A stretch of DNA of 64,000 bases from Dastarcus helophoroides (lineage: Eukaryota; Arthropoda; Insecta; Coleoptera; Bothrideridae): positions 2,998,001 to 3,062,000 of the forward strand of contig CM053331.1 in the NCBI GenBank assembly GCA_028583605.1, in the 5' to 3' direction. The position numbers and the translations under genes are program-made. Below, piece after piece: positions 35,387 to 47,436 of this stretch (positions are counted from its first letter, which is position 1; each line of letters starts with the position of its first letter). The notes under the pieces are model-generated. The model was not told the origin of the DNA. It saw nothing but the letters and a program-made list of their open reading frames with translations, and did not search any database.

Positions 35387-36453
35387 AGAAGCCTCGTCTT
35401 CTGGTCATTTTCCTACAGAGCAACCACTTCGTTAGGTGGCAGTGTTTCAACTGTTGGTAGTTCAGCTATCTATGAATTAAGAATTTTAACTAAGTTGGTA
35501 TTATCAAATGTCGAAATTTTTAGAAAAGATCCAAAATATGTGTAAACATTTCCAAAAATTTCGGAAGTTAAACAAAATCAAAATTTTCAACAACAAAAAT
35601 TAAAATTTTTAGTCAGACAAAATTAAAGAATTAGATTTTTTTAAAAAGGTCGAAATTTTGTAAAAAGTCCAACTAAAAATAGTCGTTTAGCGAATTAGAA
35701 TCAAAATTTAAGAAATGGCAACATTTGTAAGATTTGAAATTTTCAACATTTAAAATTTGAAGTTTTCAGAATAAATCGAAATATCCAAAAAGGTCGAAAT
35801 GTTTAAGAAGATCAAAATATTCAATACAAATCGAAAATCGAAATTTTAGGATCTTTTTAAAAGTGAAAAATTTGAAGAAAAGTGGAAATCTTCAAAAAAG
35901 TCGTCTGATATAAAAAAAATAAAAATTTTAACTTAAGTTGGTGTTTTCCAAAGTCGAAATTTTTAAAAATTCAACTTTACAAAAACTCAAAATTTCAAAA
36001 GTTACATTAAACAAAAAAAGGGAAAAATTTTCAATAGAAGGAATTCTGAAAGTAGCCAACAACAAAAGTCTAAAATTTGACAAAAGCGAAGAAAAAATCA
36101 ATTTTTTTTCTAATTTGTTTTGACATAATAAAAATAAAAAAGTTAACCTGCATTTTCATTTTATGTCGTCAAAGTAAAGCAAAATATTTCTTTTTTTGAA
36201 TATCAAAATTCTTGTCCTTGCACTCTTCTTTCTGGTTAAGCCTAACGTGGCGAATTTATTATATTTTGCTTACACTTAATTTTTACTTCGAATCATGTGA
36301 TGGGCTCAAGGGGGAAGGATGCTTAAGGTCCCAGAGCTTCCTTTGGGTGCGCCACTATCATCGTAAATTACTTATAATATCATAGGCGTATTTTTTCCTC
36401 CTGACGAAAATGCCAGACTTCTCTGTAACGGGGTTTTTTTGAGCTTACTTTCC
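35387..36453. repeat. Body of duplicated block (copy 1)
   Basis: Ordinary sequence after the hairpin (GAGCAACCACTTCGTTAGGT) passes into a purine-rich AT tract (GTCGAAATTTTT words, 35,520-36,110). A non-repetitive segment of about 330 bp then includes GGGTGCGCCACTATCATCG and GTAACGGGG followed by a T run. No gene is recognised. Everything here recurs at 37,611-38,683. Confidence 0.7.
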
Positions 36454-36748
36454 AGCAGGAACACAATAGTTCCAGATTAGAAAAAAAAGAACCCACTTTT
36501 TACAGAATCCAAAAATGTGAGAAAAAAGTCCTGCGCCAAAGAGCGCGATTAGATTAGCTCTACAAGCGCATTACCAGCCTAAAAATAAAGAGTAAACGAC
36601 CGTCAACTGCACGGAGGCGATAAATATTTGCTTCTGCCTTTGGTGTTGTGCTACTTTGCTGGAATACCGAAACCCTTCAGCAGGAACATAACAGCTCCAG
36701 ATCAGCAATTTATCAAGATTTCAAGAAAGGAATTCATTTTATACAAAA
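36454..36748 (+). repeat. First S3 unit, truncated at duplication breakpoint
   Basis: The unit begins CCAGCAGGAACACAATAG and carries CTGCGCCAAAGAGCGCG, ACGACCGTCAACTGCACGG and TTGGTGTTGTGCTACTTTGC. It ends abruptly at TTTATACAAAATG, where S2 resumes. Confidence 0.85.
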
Positions 36749-37466
36749 TGTTTTGTCTGTTGCAAGTTGATCAAAGAATTTCACAGTCTCTCTGTTCTGT
36801 GGATCGGTTGAAGTATTAAATAAAATCTACTTTTTACTAGTCGAAGAATTTTATAAAATCTTTATTGCATCAGTTGCAAGAAATTTGACTAATTTAAATA
36901 TGTGTAAATTGAATCATCGAACTATTTCATTGCAAGTCAGTTAATGTATCAAATATTACCTTTTAGTCGAAGAGTCACGAAATTTTTGTTTTATAATTAA
37001 CGAATTGATCAAAGAATTAAACAAAATCTAATTTTGGTAGGTAGAAGAATTAATCATGACTCATTCTTCGAAGAGTCACAAAATATATCTATTTTGTCTG
37101 TTGCAAGTTGATCAAAGAATTTCACAGGTTCTTTGTTCTGTGGATCAGTTAAAATATTAAATAAAATGTAGTTTTTACTAGTCGAAGAATTTTATAAAAT
37201 CTTTATTGCATCAGTTGCAAGTAAGTCAAGGAATCAGACTAATTTAAATATTTGTAAATTGATTAATTTAACTATTTCATTGCAATTCAGCGAATGTATT
37301 AAATATTACCTTTAAGTCAAACAGTCACACGAACTCTTTGTTTTATAGTTGACGAATCGATCAAAGAATTAAACAAAATCTAATTTTAGTAAGTAGAAGA
37401 ATTAATCATGACTCATTTTTCAAACAGTTACAAAAAATATTTATTTTGTCTGTTGCAAGTTGTTCT
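36749..37466 (+). repeat. S2 units between the duplicated blocks
   Basis: Two S2 units lie here, with CAAGTTGATCAAAGAATTTC at about 36,767 and 37,105. The second belongs to copy 2 of the tandem duplication. Confidence 0.85.
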
Positions 37467-38950
37467 GATGCACATACTAATAGGTTTAAACATTCATTGG
37501 ATTTGAAGTTTGAAAACCAAAGACCGGTTTTGATCTTGTTAGAACGAAACCGGTCTTTGGTTGCCAAACTTCGAATCTAATAAATGTTCAAACCTATTGG
37601 TCTGTACATTAGAAGCCTCGTCTTCTGGTCATTTTCCTACAGAGCAACCACTTCGTTAGGTGGCAGTGTTTCAACTGTTGGTAGTTCAGCTATCTATGAA
37701 TTAAGAATTTTAACTAAGTTGGTATTATCAAATGTCGAAATTTTTAGAAAAGATCCAAAATATGTGTAAACATTTCCAAAAATTTCGGAAGTTAAACAAA
37801 ATCAAAATTTTCAACAACAAAAATTAAAATTTTTAGTCAGACAAAATTAAAGAATTAGATTTTTTTAAAAAGGTCGAAATTTTGTAAAAAGTCCAACTAA
37901 AAATAGTCGTTTAGCGAATTAGAATCAAAATTTAAGAAATGGCAACATTTGTAAGATTTGAAATTTTCAACATTTAAAATTTGAAGTTTTCAGAATAAAT
38001 CGAAATATCCAAAAAGGTCGAAATGTTTAAGAAGATCAAAATATTCAATACAAATCGAAAATCGAAATTTTAGGATCTTTTTAAAAGTGAAAAATTTGAA
38101 GAAAAGTGGAAATCTTCAAAAAAGTCGTCTGATATAAAAAAAATAAAAATTTTAACTTAAGTTGGTGTTTTCCAAAGTCGAAATTTTTAAAAATTCAACT
38201 TTACAAAAACTCAAAATTTCAAAAGTTACATTAAACAAAAAAAGGGAAAAATTTTCAATAGAAGGAATTCTGAAAGTAGCCAACAACAAAAGTCTAAAAT
38301 TTGACAAAAGCGAAGAAAAAATCAATTTTTTTTCTAATTTGTTTTGACATAATAAAAATAAAAAAGTTAACCTGCATTTTCATTTTATGTCGTCAAAGTA
38401 AAGCAAAATATTTCTTTTTTTGAATATCAAAATTCTTGTCCTTGCACTCTTCTTTCTGGTTAAGCCTAACGTGGCGAATTTATTATATTTTGCTTACACT
38501 TAATTTTTACTTCGAATCATGTGATGGGAGATAGGCTCAAGGGGGAAGAATGTTTAAGGTCCCAGAGCTTCCTTTGGGTGCGCCACTATCATCGTAAATT
38601 ACTTATAATATCATAGGCGTATTTTTTCCTCCTGACGAAAATGCCAGACTTCTCTGTAACGGGGTTTTTTTGAGCTTACTTTCCAGCAGGAACACAATAG
38701 TTCCAGATTAGAAAAAAAAGAACCCACTTTTTACAGAATCCAAAAATGTGAGAAAAAAGTCCTGCGCCAAAGAGCGCGATTAGATTAGCTCTACAAGCGC
38801 ATTACCAGCCTAAAAATAAAGAGTAAACGACCGTCAACTGCACCGAGGCGATAATTATTTGCTTCTACTTTTGGTGTTGTGCTACTTTGCTGGAATACCG
38901 GAACCCTCCAGCAGGAACATAACAGCTCCAGATCAGCAATTTATCAAGAT
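37094..38950 (+). repeat. 2,224-bp tandem duplication, copy 2
   Basis: It is offset exactly 2,224 bp from copy 1 until 38,527, where a 7-bp insertion (AGATAGG) appears. It then continues into the S3 array rather than breaking off. The hairpin recurs at 37,467-37,610. Confidence 0.9.
37467..37610. repeat. Long hairpin, 64-bp arms (copy 2)
   Basis: Same sequence and pairing as the copy at 35,243-35,386; arms 37,467-37,530 and 37,547-37,610. Confidence 0.85.
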
Positions 38951-41900
38951 TTCAAGAAAGGAATTCACTTTATACAAAATAAAAAACTGTAGGAAAAATA
39001 CTCCTGTGCCAAAGAGCCCTATTAAGTTAGGTTTACAAGAGCGTTACGAGCTTGAAAACAATAAGAAAACGACTGCAAACTACACCAAGGTGATAACTAT
39101 TTGCTTTTACCTTTAATATTATGCGACTTGGCTAAAATACTGAAGCCCTTCAGTAGAAACACAACAGGTCAAGATCAGAAATGTATTAAGATCTCCAAAA
39201 AAGGAATCCACTTTATACAAAACGAGAAAATATAGGAAAAAATCCTGCGCCAAAAAGTGTTATTAAGTTAGTTGTACAAGTGTGTTATGAGCTTAAAAAT
39301 AACGTTTTTACCTTTGGGGTTGGGCAACTCTGTTGGAATACCAGAGCTGTTGATTAGGAAAACGTAGGAAAAAATCCTGCGTCGGAGGGTTTTATCAAGT
39401 TAGTTCTACAAGTGCGTTAAAAGTCTGAAAATAACAAGAAAACGGCCGTCAACTGCACCAAGGCGATAATTATTTGCTTCTTTCTTTGGTGTTTTGCTGC
39501 TCTGCTTAAACATCGAAGCCCTTCAGCAGAAATATAACAGTTACAGACTAGCAATATATCAAGATCCCAGGAATGAAATCCACCTCATACAAAATGAAAA
39601 AATATAGCATGAATAATTCTGTGCCAAAGAGCGCTATTAAGTTAGTTTTACAAGAGCGTTATAAGCCTGAAAATAATGAGGAATTGATTTCAAATTGCAC
39701 AAAAGCGATAGTTGTTTGCTTTTACCTTTAATATTATGCGACTTGGCTAAAATACTGAAGCCCTTCAGTAGAAACACAACAGGTCAAGATCAGAAATGTA
39801 TTAAGATCTCCAAAAAAGGAATCCACTTTATACAAAACGAGAAAATATACGAAAAAATCTTGCGCCAAAGAGTGTGATCGAGTTAGCTGTATAAATGAAT
39901 TGCAAGCCTAAAAATAACACTTTTACCTTTGGCGTTGTGCGGCTCTGCTGGAATACCAGAGCTGTTTATCAGAAAAATGTGGGAAAAAAATCCTACGCCA
40001 AAGAGTCTTATCGAGTTAGCTCTACAAGCGCATTACAAGCCTAAAAATAACAGAAAAACGACCGTCAACCGCACCGATGTGATAATTATTTGCTTCTACC
40101 TTTGGTGTTGTGCTGCTCTGCTAAAATATTAAATACCTTCAGCAGGCAGGAACATAACAGCTACAGATCAGCAATGTATCAAGATCCCTGGAATGGAATT
40201 GACTTCATACAAAATAAAAAACTGTAGGAAAAATACTCCTGTGCCAAAAATCACAGTTAAGTTAGCTTTACAAGAAAGTTACAAGCCAAAAAATAATGAG
40301 AAAACGACTGCAAACTGCACGAAAGCGAGAATTATATGCTTTTACATTTAATGTTATGCTACTTTGCTCGAATACTGGAGCCCTCCGGTAGAAACTCAAC
40401 AGGTCAAGATCAAAAATGTATTAAGATCCCCCAGAAAAGAATCCATTTTATATAAAACAAGAAAATGTAAGAAAAAACTATGCGCCAAAGAGTGTTATCG
40501 AGTTTGCTCTACAAGTGTGTTAAGAGCCTGAAAATAGCGCTTCTACCTTTGGTGTTGTGTGGCTTTGCTGAAATACAACAGGTCAAGATCAGAAATGTAT
40601 TAAGATCTCCAAAAAAGGAATCCACTTTATACAAAACGAGAAAATATAGGAAAAAATCCTGCGCCAAAAAGTGTTATTGAGTTAGCTGTACAAGTGTGTT
40701 ACGAGCCTAAAAATAACGCTTTTACCTTTGGTGTTGCGCGGCTCTGCTGGAATAGGGGAGCTGTCCAGTTGGAAAATGAGGAAACAAAATTCGGCGCGAA
40801 AGACTTTTATCGAGTTAGCTTTACAAGCGCGTTACGAGCTTAAAAATAACAAGAAAACGACCGTTAACTGCACCGAAGCGATAATTATTTGCTTCTACCT
40901 TTGGTGTTGTGCTGTTTTGCTGAAATATCTAAGCCCTTCAGCAGAAACATAACAGCTACAGATTAGTAATGTATCAAGATCCCAGAAATGGAATCCACTT
41001 TATACAGAATAAAAAACTGTAGGAAAAATAATCGTGTGCCAAAGAGCGCTATTAAGATAGCTTTACGAGAGCGTTACGAGCCTAAAAATAATGAGAAAGT
41101 GACTGCAAACTGCACGAAAGTGACAATTATTTGCTTTTACCTTTAATGTTATGCGACTCTGCTGGAATACTGAAGCCCTTTAGTAGAAACACAACAGGTC
41201 AAGGTCAAAAATGTATCAAGATTCTCAAAAAATTAATTACTTTATACAAAACGAGAAAATATAGAAACAAATCCTGCGCCAGTGTTATCGAGTTAGCTGT
41301 ACAAGTGTGTTAGGAGTCTTATTATTTACTTTTACGTTTAATGTTGTGCTGCTCTGCTGGAATACCGAAGCCCTCCAGCAAAAACAGCTCCAGATCAGCA
41401 ATGTATCAAGATCCCAGAAATGGAATCCACTTCGTACAAAATGAAAAAATGTAGGAACAATAATTCTGTGCCAAAAAGCGCTATTAAGTTAGCTTTACAA
41501 GAGCGTTACGAGCCTAAAAATAATGAGGAAACGACTGAAAACTGCACGAAAGCGATAATTATTTGCTTCTACCTTTAATATTAAGCGACTCTGCTGGAAT
41601 ACTGGAGTCTTCCAGTAGAAACATAACGAGTCAAGGTTAGAAATGTATTAAGATTTCCAAAAAAGGAATCCACTTTATACAAAACAAGAAAATATAAAAA
41701 AAAATCCTGCGCCAAAGAGTGTTATTGAGTTAGCTCTACAAGTGTGTTACGAGCCTGAAAATAACGCTTCTACCTTTGGGGTTGTGCGGCTCTGCAGGAA
41801 TACCGGAACTGTCGAGTTGGAAAACGAGAGAACAACATTTTTTGCAAAAGAGTTTTATCGAGTTAGTTCTACAAGTTACGAGTATAAAAACAACAAGAAA

Positions 41901-42619
41901 ACAACCGTCAACTACCCTGCAGTAGAAACTCATCAGGTTAAGATCAGAAATGTATCAAGATTCCCAAAAAAGGAATTTACTTTATACAAAACAAGAAAAT
42001 ATAGGAAAGAATCCTGCGTTAAAAAGTGTTATCAAGTTAGTTGTACAAGTGTGTTATGAGCTTGAAAATAACGTTTTTATCTTTGGTGTTGGGCAGCTCC
42101 GTTGGAATACCAGAGCTGTTGATCAGGAAAACGTAGGAAAAAAATCCTGCATCAAAAATTCTTATCAAGTTAGCTCTACAAGCACGTTAGAAGCCTGAAA
42201 ATAAGAAGAAAACGACCGTCAACTGCACCGAGGTGATAATTATTTGCTTCTACCTTTGGTGCTGTGTTGCTCTGCTGAAATATTGAAGCCTCCCAGCAGA
42301 AGAATAACATCTCCAGATCAGCAATGTATCAAGATCCTAAGAAAGAAATCTACCTTACACAAAATGAAAAAATGTAGAAAAAATAATCCTGTGCCAAAGA
42401 GCGCGATTTAGTTAGCTTTACAAGAACGTTACGAATCTAACAATAATCAGAAAACGATCGTCAACTGCACCGATGTAATAAATATTTGCTTCTACCTTTA
42501 GTGTTGTGCTGCTCTTCTGGAATACCAAAGCCTTTTAGCAGGAAAATAACTCATAGCTCCAGATTAGCAATGTATCAAGATCCCAAGCAAGAAATCCACT
42601 TTATACAAAATGAGACAAT

Positions 42620-42763
42620 TTTTGGTGAAACGGACTGGTCCTTGGTTATCTTCAAACATTGAAATACAGAACTTGTCCCCTGAAACCAAGAAAGATTGAA
42701 AAAATAAACAAACGTTGCTCTGACGCGTTTTGATAGCCAAGCTGTCATCTTCAGAGAGATACT
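42620..42763 (+). mobile_element. E element in S3 (copy 1 of 4)
   Basis: This 144-bp copy runs from TTTTGGTGAAACGGACTGG to CTTCAGAGAGATACT. It is flanked by the perfect 10-bp repeat ATGAGACAAT (42,610-42,619 and 42,764-42,773). Units without it read AAAATGAGAAAATGTAGG. It shows the full E order: GGACTGGTCCTTGGTTATC, ACAGAACTTGTCCCCTGAAA, CAAGAAAGATT, GCTCTGACGCGTTTTGATAG and CCAAGCTGTCATCTTCAG. Confidence 0.9.
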
Positions 42764-43436
42764 ATGAGACAATGTAGAGAAAATAATCCTGCCCCAAAGA
42801 GAGCTATTAAGTGAGCTTTACAGGAGCATTACGAGCCTGAAAATAGGGAGAAAACAACCGTCAACTGCACCAAGGCGATAATTATTTGCTTCTTCCTTTG
42901 GTGTTGTGCTGCTCTGCTGGAATTCCGGAGCTGTTCAGTTGGAAAACGAGGGAACAAAATTCTTTGCAAAAGAGTTTTGTCGAGTTAGATCTACAAGCGC
43001 GTTACGAGCCTAAAAATAACGAGAAAACGACCGTCAACTGCACCGAGGTGATAATTATTTGCTTCTACCTTTGGTGTTGTGCTGCTCTGCTGAAACATCT
43101 AAGCCCTCCAGCAAAAGCATAACATTTTCAGATCAGCAATGTATCAAGATTCTAAGAAAGAAATTCACTTTATACAAAATAAGAAAATGTAGGATAAATA
43201 ATCCTGTGCCAAAAAGCGCCATTTAGTTAGCTTTACAAGAGCGTTACGAACTTAAAAATAATGAGGAAACGATCGTCAACTGCATTGAGGCAATAAATAT
43301 GTGCTTTTACCTTTGGTGTTGTGCTGCTCTGCTGGAATACCGAAGCCTTTTAGCAGGAACATAACTATCATGGTTCCAGATCAGCAATATATCAAGATCC
43401 CAAGAAAGAAATCCACTTTATACAAAATGAGACAAT

Positions 43437-43581
43437 TTTTGGTGGAACGGACTGGTCCTTGGTTATCTTCAAGAATTGAAATACAGAACTTGTCTTCCGA
43501 AACCAAGAAAGATTAAAAAAACACAACAAATGTTGCTCTAACGCGTTTTGACAGCCAAGCTGTCATCTTCAGAGAGATACT
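43437..43581 (+). mobile_element. E element in S3 (copy 2 of 4)
   Basis: It lies 817 bp downstream of copy 1, at the same site in the unit and with the same ATGAGACAAT duplication (43,427-43,436 and 43,582-43,591). The shared site shows it was copied with the satellite and not inserted independently. Confidence 0.9.
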
Positions 43582-44254
43582 ATGAGACAATGTAGAGAAA
43601 ATAATCCTGCGCCAAAGAGAGCTATTAAGTGAGCTTTACAGGAGCATTACGAGCCTGAAAATAGGAAGAAAACAACCGTCAACTGCACCAAGGCGATAAT
43701 TATTTGCTTCTACCTTTGGTGTTGTGCTGCTCTGCTAGAATACCGGAGCGGTTCTGTTGGAAAACGAGGGAACAAAATTCTTTGCAAAAGAGTTTTGTCG
43801 AGTTAGATCTACAAGCGCGTTACGAGCCTAAAAATAACGAGAAAACGACCGTCAACTGCACCGAGGTGATAATTATTTGCTTCTACCTTTGGTGTTGTGC
43901 TGCTCTGCTGAAATATCGAAGCCCTCCAGCAAAAGCATAACATTTCCAGATCAGCAATGTATCAAGGCTCTAAGAAAGAAATCCACTCTATACAAAATGA
44001 GAAAATGTAGGAAAAATAATTGTGTACCAAAAGGCGCCATTTAGTTAGCTTTACAAGAGCGTTACGAACTTAAAAATAATGAGGAAACGATCGTCACCTG
44101 CACTGAGGCAATAAATATGTGCTTCTACTTTTGGTGTTGTGCTGCTCTGCTGGAATACCGAAGCCTTTTAGCAGGAACATAACTATCATAGCTCCAGATA
44201 AGCAATGTATCAAGATCCCAAGAAAGAAATCCACTTTATACAAAATGAGACAAT

Positions 44255-44399
44255 TTTTGATGGAACGGACTGGTCCTTGGTTATCTTCAAGAATTGAAAT
44301 ACAGAACTTGTCTCCCGAAACCAAGAAAGATTAAAAAAACACAACAAACGTTGCTCTAACGCGTTTTGACAGCCAAGCTGTCATCTTCAGAGAGATACT
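44255..44399 (+). mobile_element. E element in S3 (copy 3 of 4)
   Basis: It lies 818 bp after copy 2, same site and duplication (ends at 44,254 and from 44,400). Confidence 0.9.
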
Positions 44400-45054
44400 A
44401 TGAGACAATGTAGAAAAAATAATCCTGCGCCAAAGAGAGCTATTAAGTGAGCTTTACAGGAGCATTACGAGCCTGAAAATAGGAAGAAAACAACCGTCAA
44501 CTGCACCAAGGCGATAATTATTTGCTTCTACCTTTGGTGTTGTGCTGCTCTGCTAGAATACCGGAGCGGTTCTGTTGGAAAACGAGGGAACAAAATTCTT
44601 TGCAAAAGAGTTTTGTCGAGTTAGATCTACAAGCGCGTTACGAGCCTAAAAATAACGAGAAAACGACCGTCAACTGCACCGAGGTGATAATTATTTGCTT
44701 CTACCTTTGGTGTTGTGCTGCTCTGCTGAAATATCGAAAACATTTCCAGATCAGCAATGTATCAAGATTCTAAGAAAGAAATCCACTTTATACAAAATCA
44801 GAAAATGTAGGAAAAATAATCCTGTGCCAAAAAGCGCCATTTAGTTAGCTTTACAAGAGCGTTACGAACTTAAAAATAATGAGGAAACGATCGTCACCTG
44901 CACTGAAGCAATAAATATGTGCTTCTACTTTTGGTGTTGTGCTGCTCTGCTGGAATACCGAAGCCTTTTAGCAGGAACATAACTATCATAGTTCCAGATC
45001 AGCAATATATCAAGATCCCAAGAAAGACATCCACTTTATACAAAATGAGACAAT

Positions 45055-45199
45055 TTTTGGTGGAACGGACTGGTCCTTGGTTATCTTCAAGAATTGAAAT
45101 ACAGAACTTGTCTTTCGAAACCAAGAAAGATTAGAAAAACACAAAAAACCTTGCTCTAACGCGCTTTGACAACCAAGCTGTCATCTTCAGAGAAATACT
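45055..45199 (+). mobile_element. E element in S3 (copy 4 of 4)
   Basis: It lies 800 bp after copy 3, same site and duplication. It is slightly more diverged (CTTTCGAAACCAAG, GCGCTTTGACAACC). Confidence 0.9.
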
Positions 45200-45700
45200 A
45201 TGAGACAATGAAGAAAAAATAATCCAGCGCCAAAGAGAGCTATTAAGTGAGCTTTACAAGAGCGTTACGAGCCTAAAAATAGGGAGAAAACAACCGTCAA
45301 CTGCACCAAGGCGATAATTATTTGCTTCTACCTTTGGTGTTGTGCTGCTCTGCTGAAATACCGGAGCCTTTCAGCAGAAATATAGCAGCTTTAGATCAGC
45401 AGTGTATCAAGATCCCAAGAAAGGAATCCACTTCATACGAAACAAGAAAAAATAGGAACAAAATTCTGGCGCCAAAGAATGTTATCGAGTTAGCTCTACA
45501 AGCGCATTAGGAGCCTAAAAATAACGAAAAAGCGGACGTGAACTGCACGGAGGCATTAATTATTTGATTCTACCTTTGGTATTGTGCAGTTTTGCTGGAA
45601 TATCGAAGCCCTCCAGCAGGAACATAACAGCTCCAAATCAGAAATATATCGAGATCCCTAAGAAAGAAATCCATTTTATACAAAACGAAAAAATGTAGCA

Positions 45701-46130
45701 AGTTTTCGTTCGCGGTTGAGTGGAAGTGTTTTTAAAAAGCGACGAATCGCACTTTACAAGGATCTGAAGCATGGTTTTGTTTTAGGCCAAATTTTCTCTC
45801 TAAACTACATTTGTTATTTAAAACACTTTTATTCTTCACTGTAACATTACTGATTAAAATATGGGTTGGCTAATTTAATCTTAATTGACGGGCCTAACAC
45901 AATCGAGAGACGTAACATAATCGGGGAAACATTTTTTTTTAAGTAGGGGAAAATCCGTTACGGACATCTGGGAAGATGACCCAAATAGTGTCAAACTTCC
46001 GTTCAAACTACGGGTACCGACTAAAAACCCCTACTTCTTTGGGCCCGGCCCTTGGCCCCTAATCCCTTCGTCGGAACATTACAATAGTTCTGAAGCACTA
46101 TTGTAAGCTGTTTTGCTCGAAACATAAGAA
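45701..46130. other. Low-copy segment within the S3 region
   Basis: S3 homology ends near AAAATGTAGCAAG. The segment contains GACGGGCCTAACACAATC and GGGCCCGGCCCTTGGCCCC, a short GC-rich run near 46,040-46,060. It may be part of the Jockey-related insertion; no gene is seen. Confidence 0.4.
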
Positions 46131-46700
46131 ACAAACAAAACAGAAAATTTTCAAAATGGAAGTCGTAGCCTAGAGGACCATCCTTGGTGTCCTAATCCTG
46201 GTTGAGATGTGTCTGGATCGAAATCCAATGCCTGTCGAACTAGTTCGTTGGGATAAGTTTTTGCTTTCACCATCGCCCTGGAATCAATTTCCTTAAGAAA
46301 ATCTCTTACCAAAGATAGTTCAGCTTCTCTATTGAGTTGATTCTTTCTCACAAACCATGGAGCGCCCATGGCTTGTCTTAAAAAGATGTTCTGGAACACC
46401 TGGAGTTTCTTCAACTGATTATTCGTCGCCTGTGGTCAAGCTACAGATGCGTAGGTCAGCTCTGGTCTTGTGATTGATTTGTATAGCAACACTTTAAGTC
46501 CAATGGACAGGTTACTATTTCTACCAGTTATCGCTTGCAGCAGTCCCTTCAGCATTTTGGCTCTGGACACTGCATAATCAATGTGTGCCTGGAAAGTAAG
46601 TCTTTTGTCAAGAATTACACTTAGATACTTTCAATACTTTCGATACAATCAATTTTTTATAAGTTCTGGATGCTGACTAGGGTACAGGGGCACATGTCCA
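46125..46700 (-). pseudogene. Jockey-type LINE, reverse-transcriptase C-terminal remnant
   Basis: On the minus strand the translation runs KYLSVILDKRLTFQAHIDYA ... LLYKSITRPELTYASVA, a TGA stop, then KKLQVFQNIFLRQAMGAPWF, VRKNQLNREAEL and a TGA at 46,151. This is the characteristic thumb/C-terminal region of Jockey-clade reverse transcriptases (YLGVxLD, LTYAxxVW, KLQxxQNxxLRxxxxAPWxVRNxxIxRD). The in-frame stop replaces the usual VWG residues. Upstream, near 46,640, the frame is lost at a duplicated GAAAGTAT. The catalytic core (YxDD) is absent, so it is a dead 5'-truncated copy. It sits inside the S3 array: S3 units resume at 46,749. Confidence 0.85.
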
Positions 46701-46748
46701 AGGTCAGCATTGCTGAGTAATTTACAAATAGATGCAGGGATGTTACTT

Positions 46749-47436
46749 GCGCCAAAGAGTCTTATTAAGTTAGCACTACAAGCGCCTTACGAGCCTGAAA
46801 ATAATGATAATATGACATAAACATCGCGGAAGTAATAAGTATTTGCTTCTACCTTTAGTGTTGTGCAGCTCTGCTGAAATACTGGAGCTAACCAGTAAAA
46901 AAATCTAAGAAATAATCCTGCGCCAAATAGTCTTATCAATTTAGCACTACAAGCGCCTTACGAGCCTGAAAATAATGATAATATGACATAAACATCGCGG
47001 AAGTAATAAGTATTTGCTTCTACCTTTAGTGTTGTGCGACTCTGCTGGAATACTAGAGCTAACCAGTAAAAAAATCTAAGAAATAATTCTGCGCCAAATA
47101 GTCTTATCAATTTAGCACTACAAGCGCGCTACGAGCCTGAAAATAATGATAATACGACCGTAAACATCGCGAAAGTAATAATTATTTGCTTTTATCTTTA
47201 GTGTTGTGCAGCTCTGTTGGAATACTGGAGCTATTTAGTGGGAAAACCTAAGAAATAATCCTGTGCCAAATAGTCTTATCAATTTAGCTCTACAAGCGCG
47301 TAACGAGCCTGAATATAACAAGAAAACGATCGTTAACTGCACGGAGATTCTTATATCTCTACATTCTACATTCTTCTACTACTAGATTTGCTTCTACCTC
47401 TGGTGTTGTGCGGCTCTGCTGGAGTGCCGGGCAGTT
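46749..47436 (+). repeat. S3 subarray with 171-172 bp units
   Basis: GYGCCAAA anchors at 46,749, 46,920, 47,091 and 47,263 give a 171-172 bp period not seen elsewhere in S3. The units are highly alike (AATGATAATATGACATAAAC, ATCGCGGAAGTAATAAG), so this is a locally homogenised variant on the far side of the Jockey remnant. Confidence 0.9.

Larger units (their letters stand above)
34870..37093 (+). repeat. 2,224-bp tandem duplication, copy 1
   Basis: The sequence from about 34,870 recurs 2,224 bp downstream with only a handful of substitutions before 35,240 and almost none from 35,240 to 36,300. It includes one S2 unit, the hairpin, an AT-rich tract, a block of ordinary sequence and the first S3 unit. 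At 36,748 the S3 unit breaks off (TACAAAATG) and the sequence re-enters S2 (TTTTGTCTGTTGCAAG) for one 345-bp unit before copy 2. Identical 61-residue frames at 35,360/37,584 and 35,938/38,162 are repeat copies, not genes. Confidence 0.9.
38684..45700 (+). repeat. Satellite S3, main array
   Basis: Units carry CTGYGCCAAAGAG, GAGTTAGCTCTACAAGCGC, GTTACGAGCCTAAAAATAAC, ACGACCGTCAACTGCACCG, GATAATTATTTGCTTCTACC and CAGATCAGCAATGTATCAAG. Two unit lengths alternate: long (241-246 bp) and short (132-134 bp). GYGCC anchors at 39,006, 39,247, 39,379, 39,621, 39,862, 39,995, 40,241 and 40,482 give the pattern 241-132-242-241-133-246-241, that is, a repeat of about 615 bp. From 42.6 to 45.2 kb an 818-bp form including an E insertion takes over. 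Reading frames such as MLLPLVLCCSAGIPEP are repeat-encoded and not conserved as protein. Confidence 0.9.

Noticed and set aside
38859..45510. Many plus-strand frames beginning like MLLPLVLCCSAGIP
   Set aside because: Each coincides with an S3 unit; length and ends vary with unit indels and there is no selection for frame.
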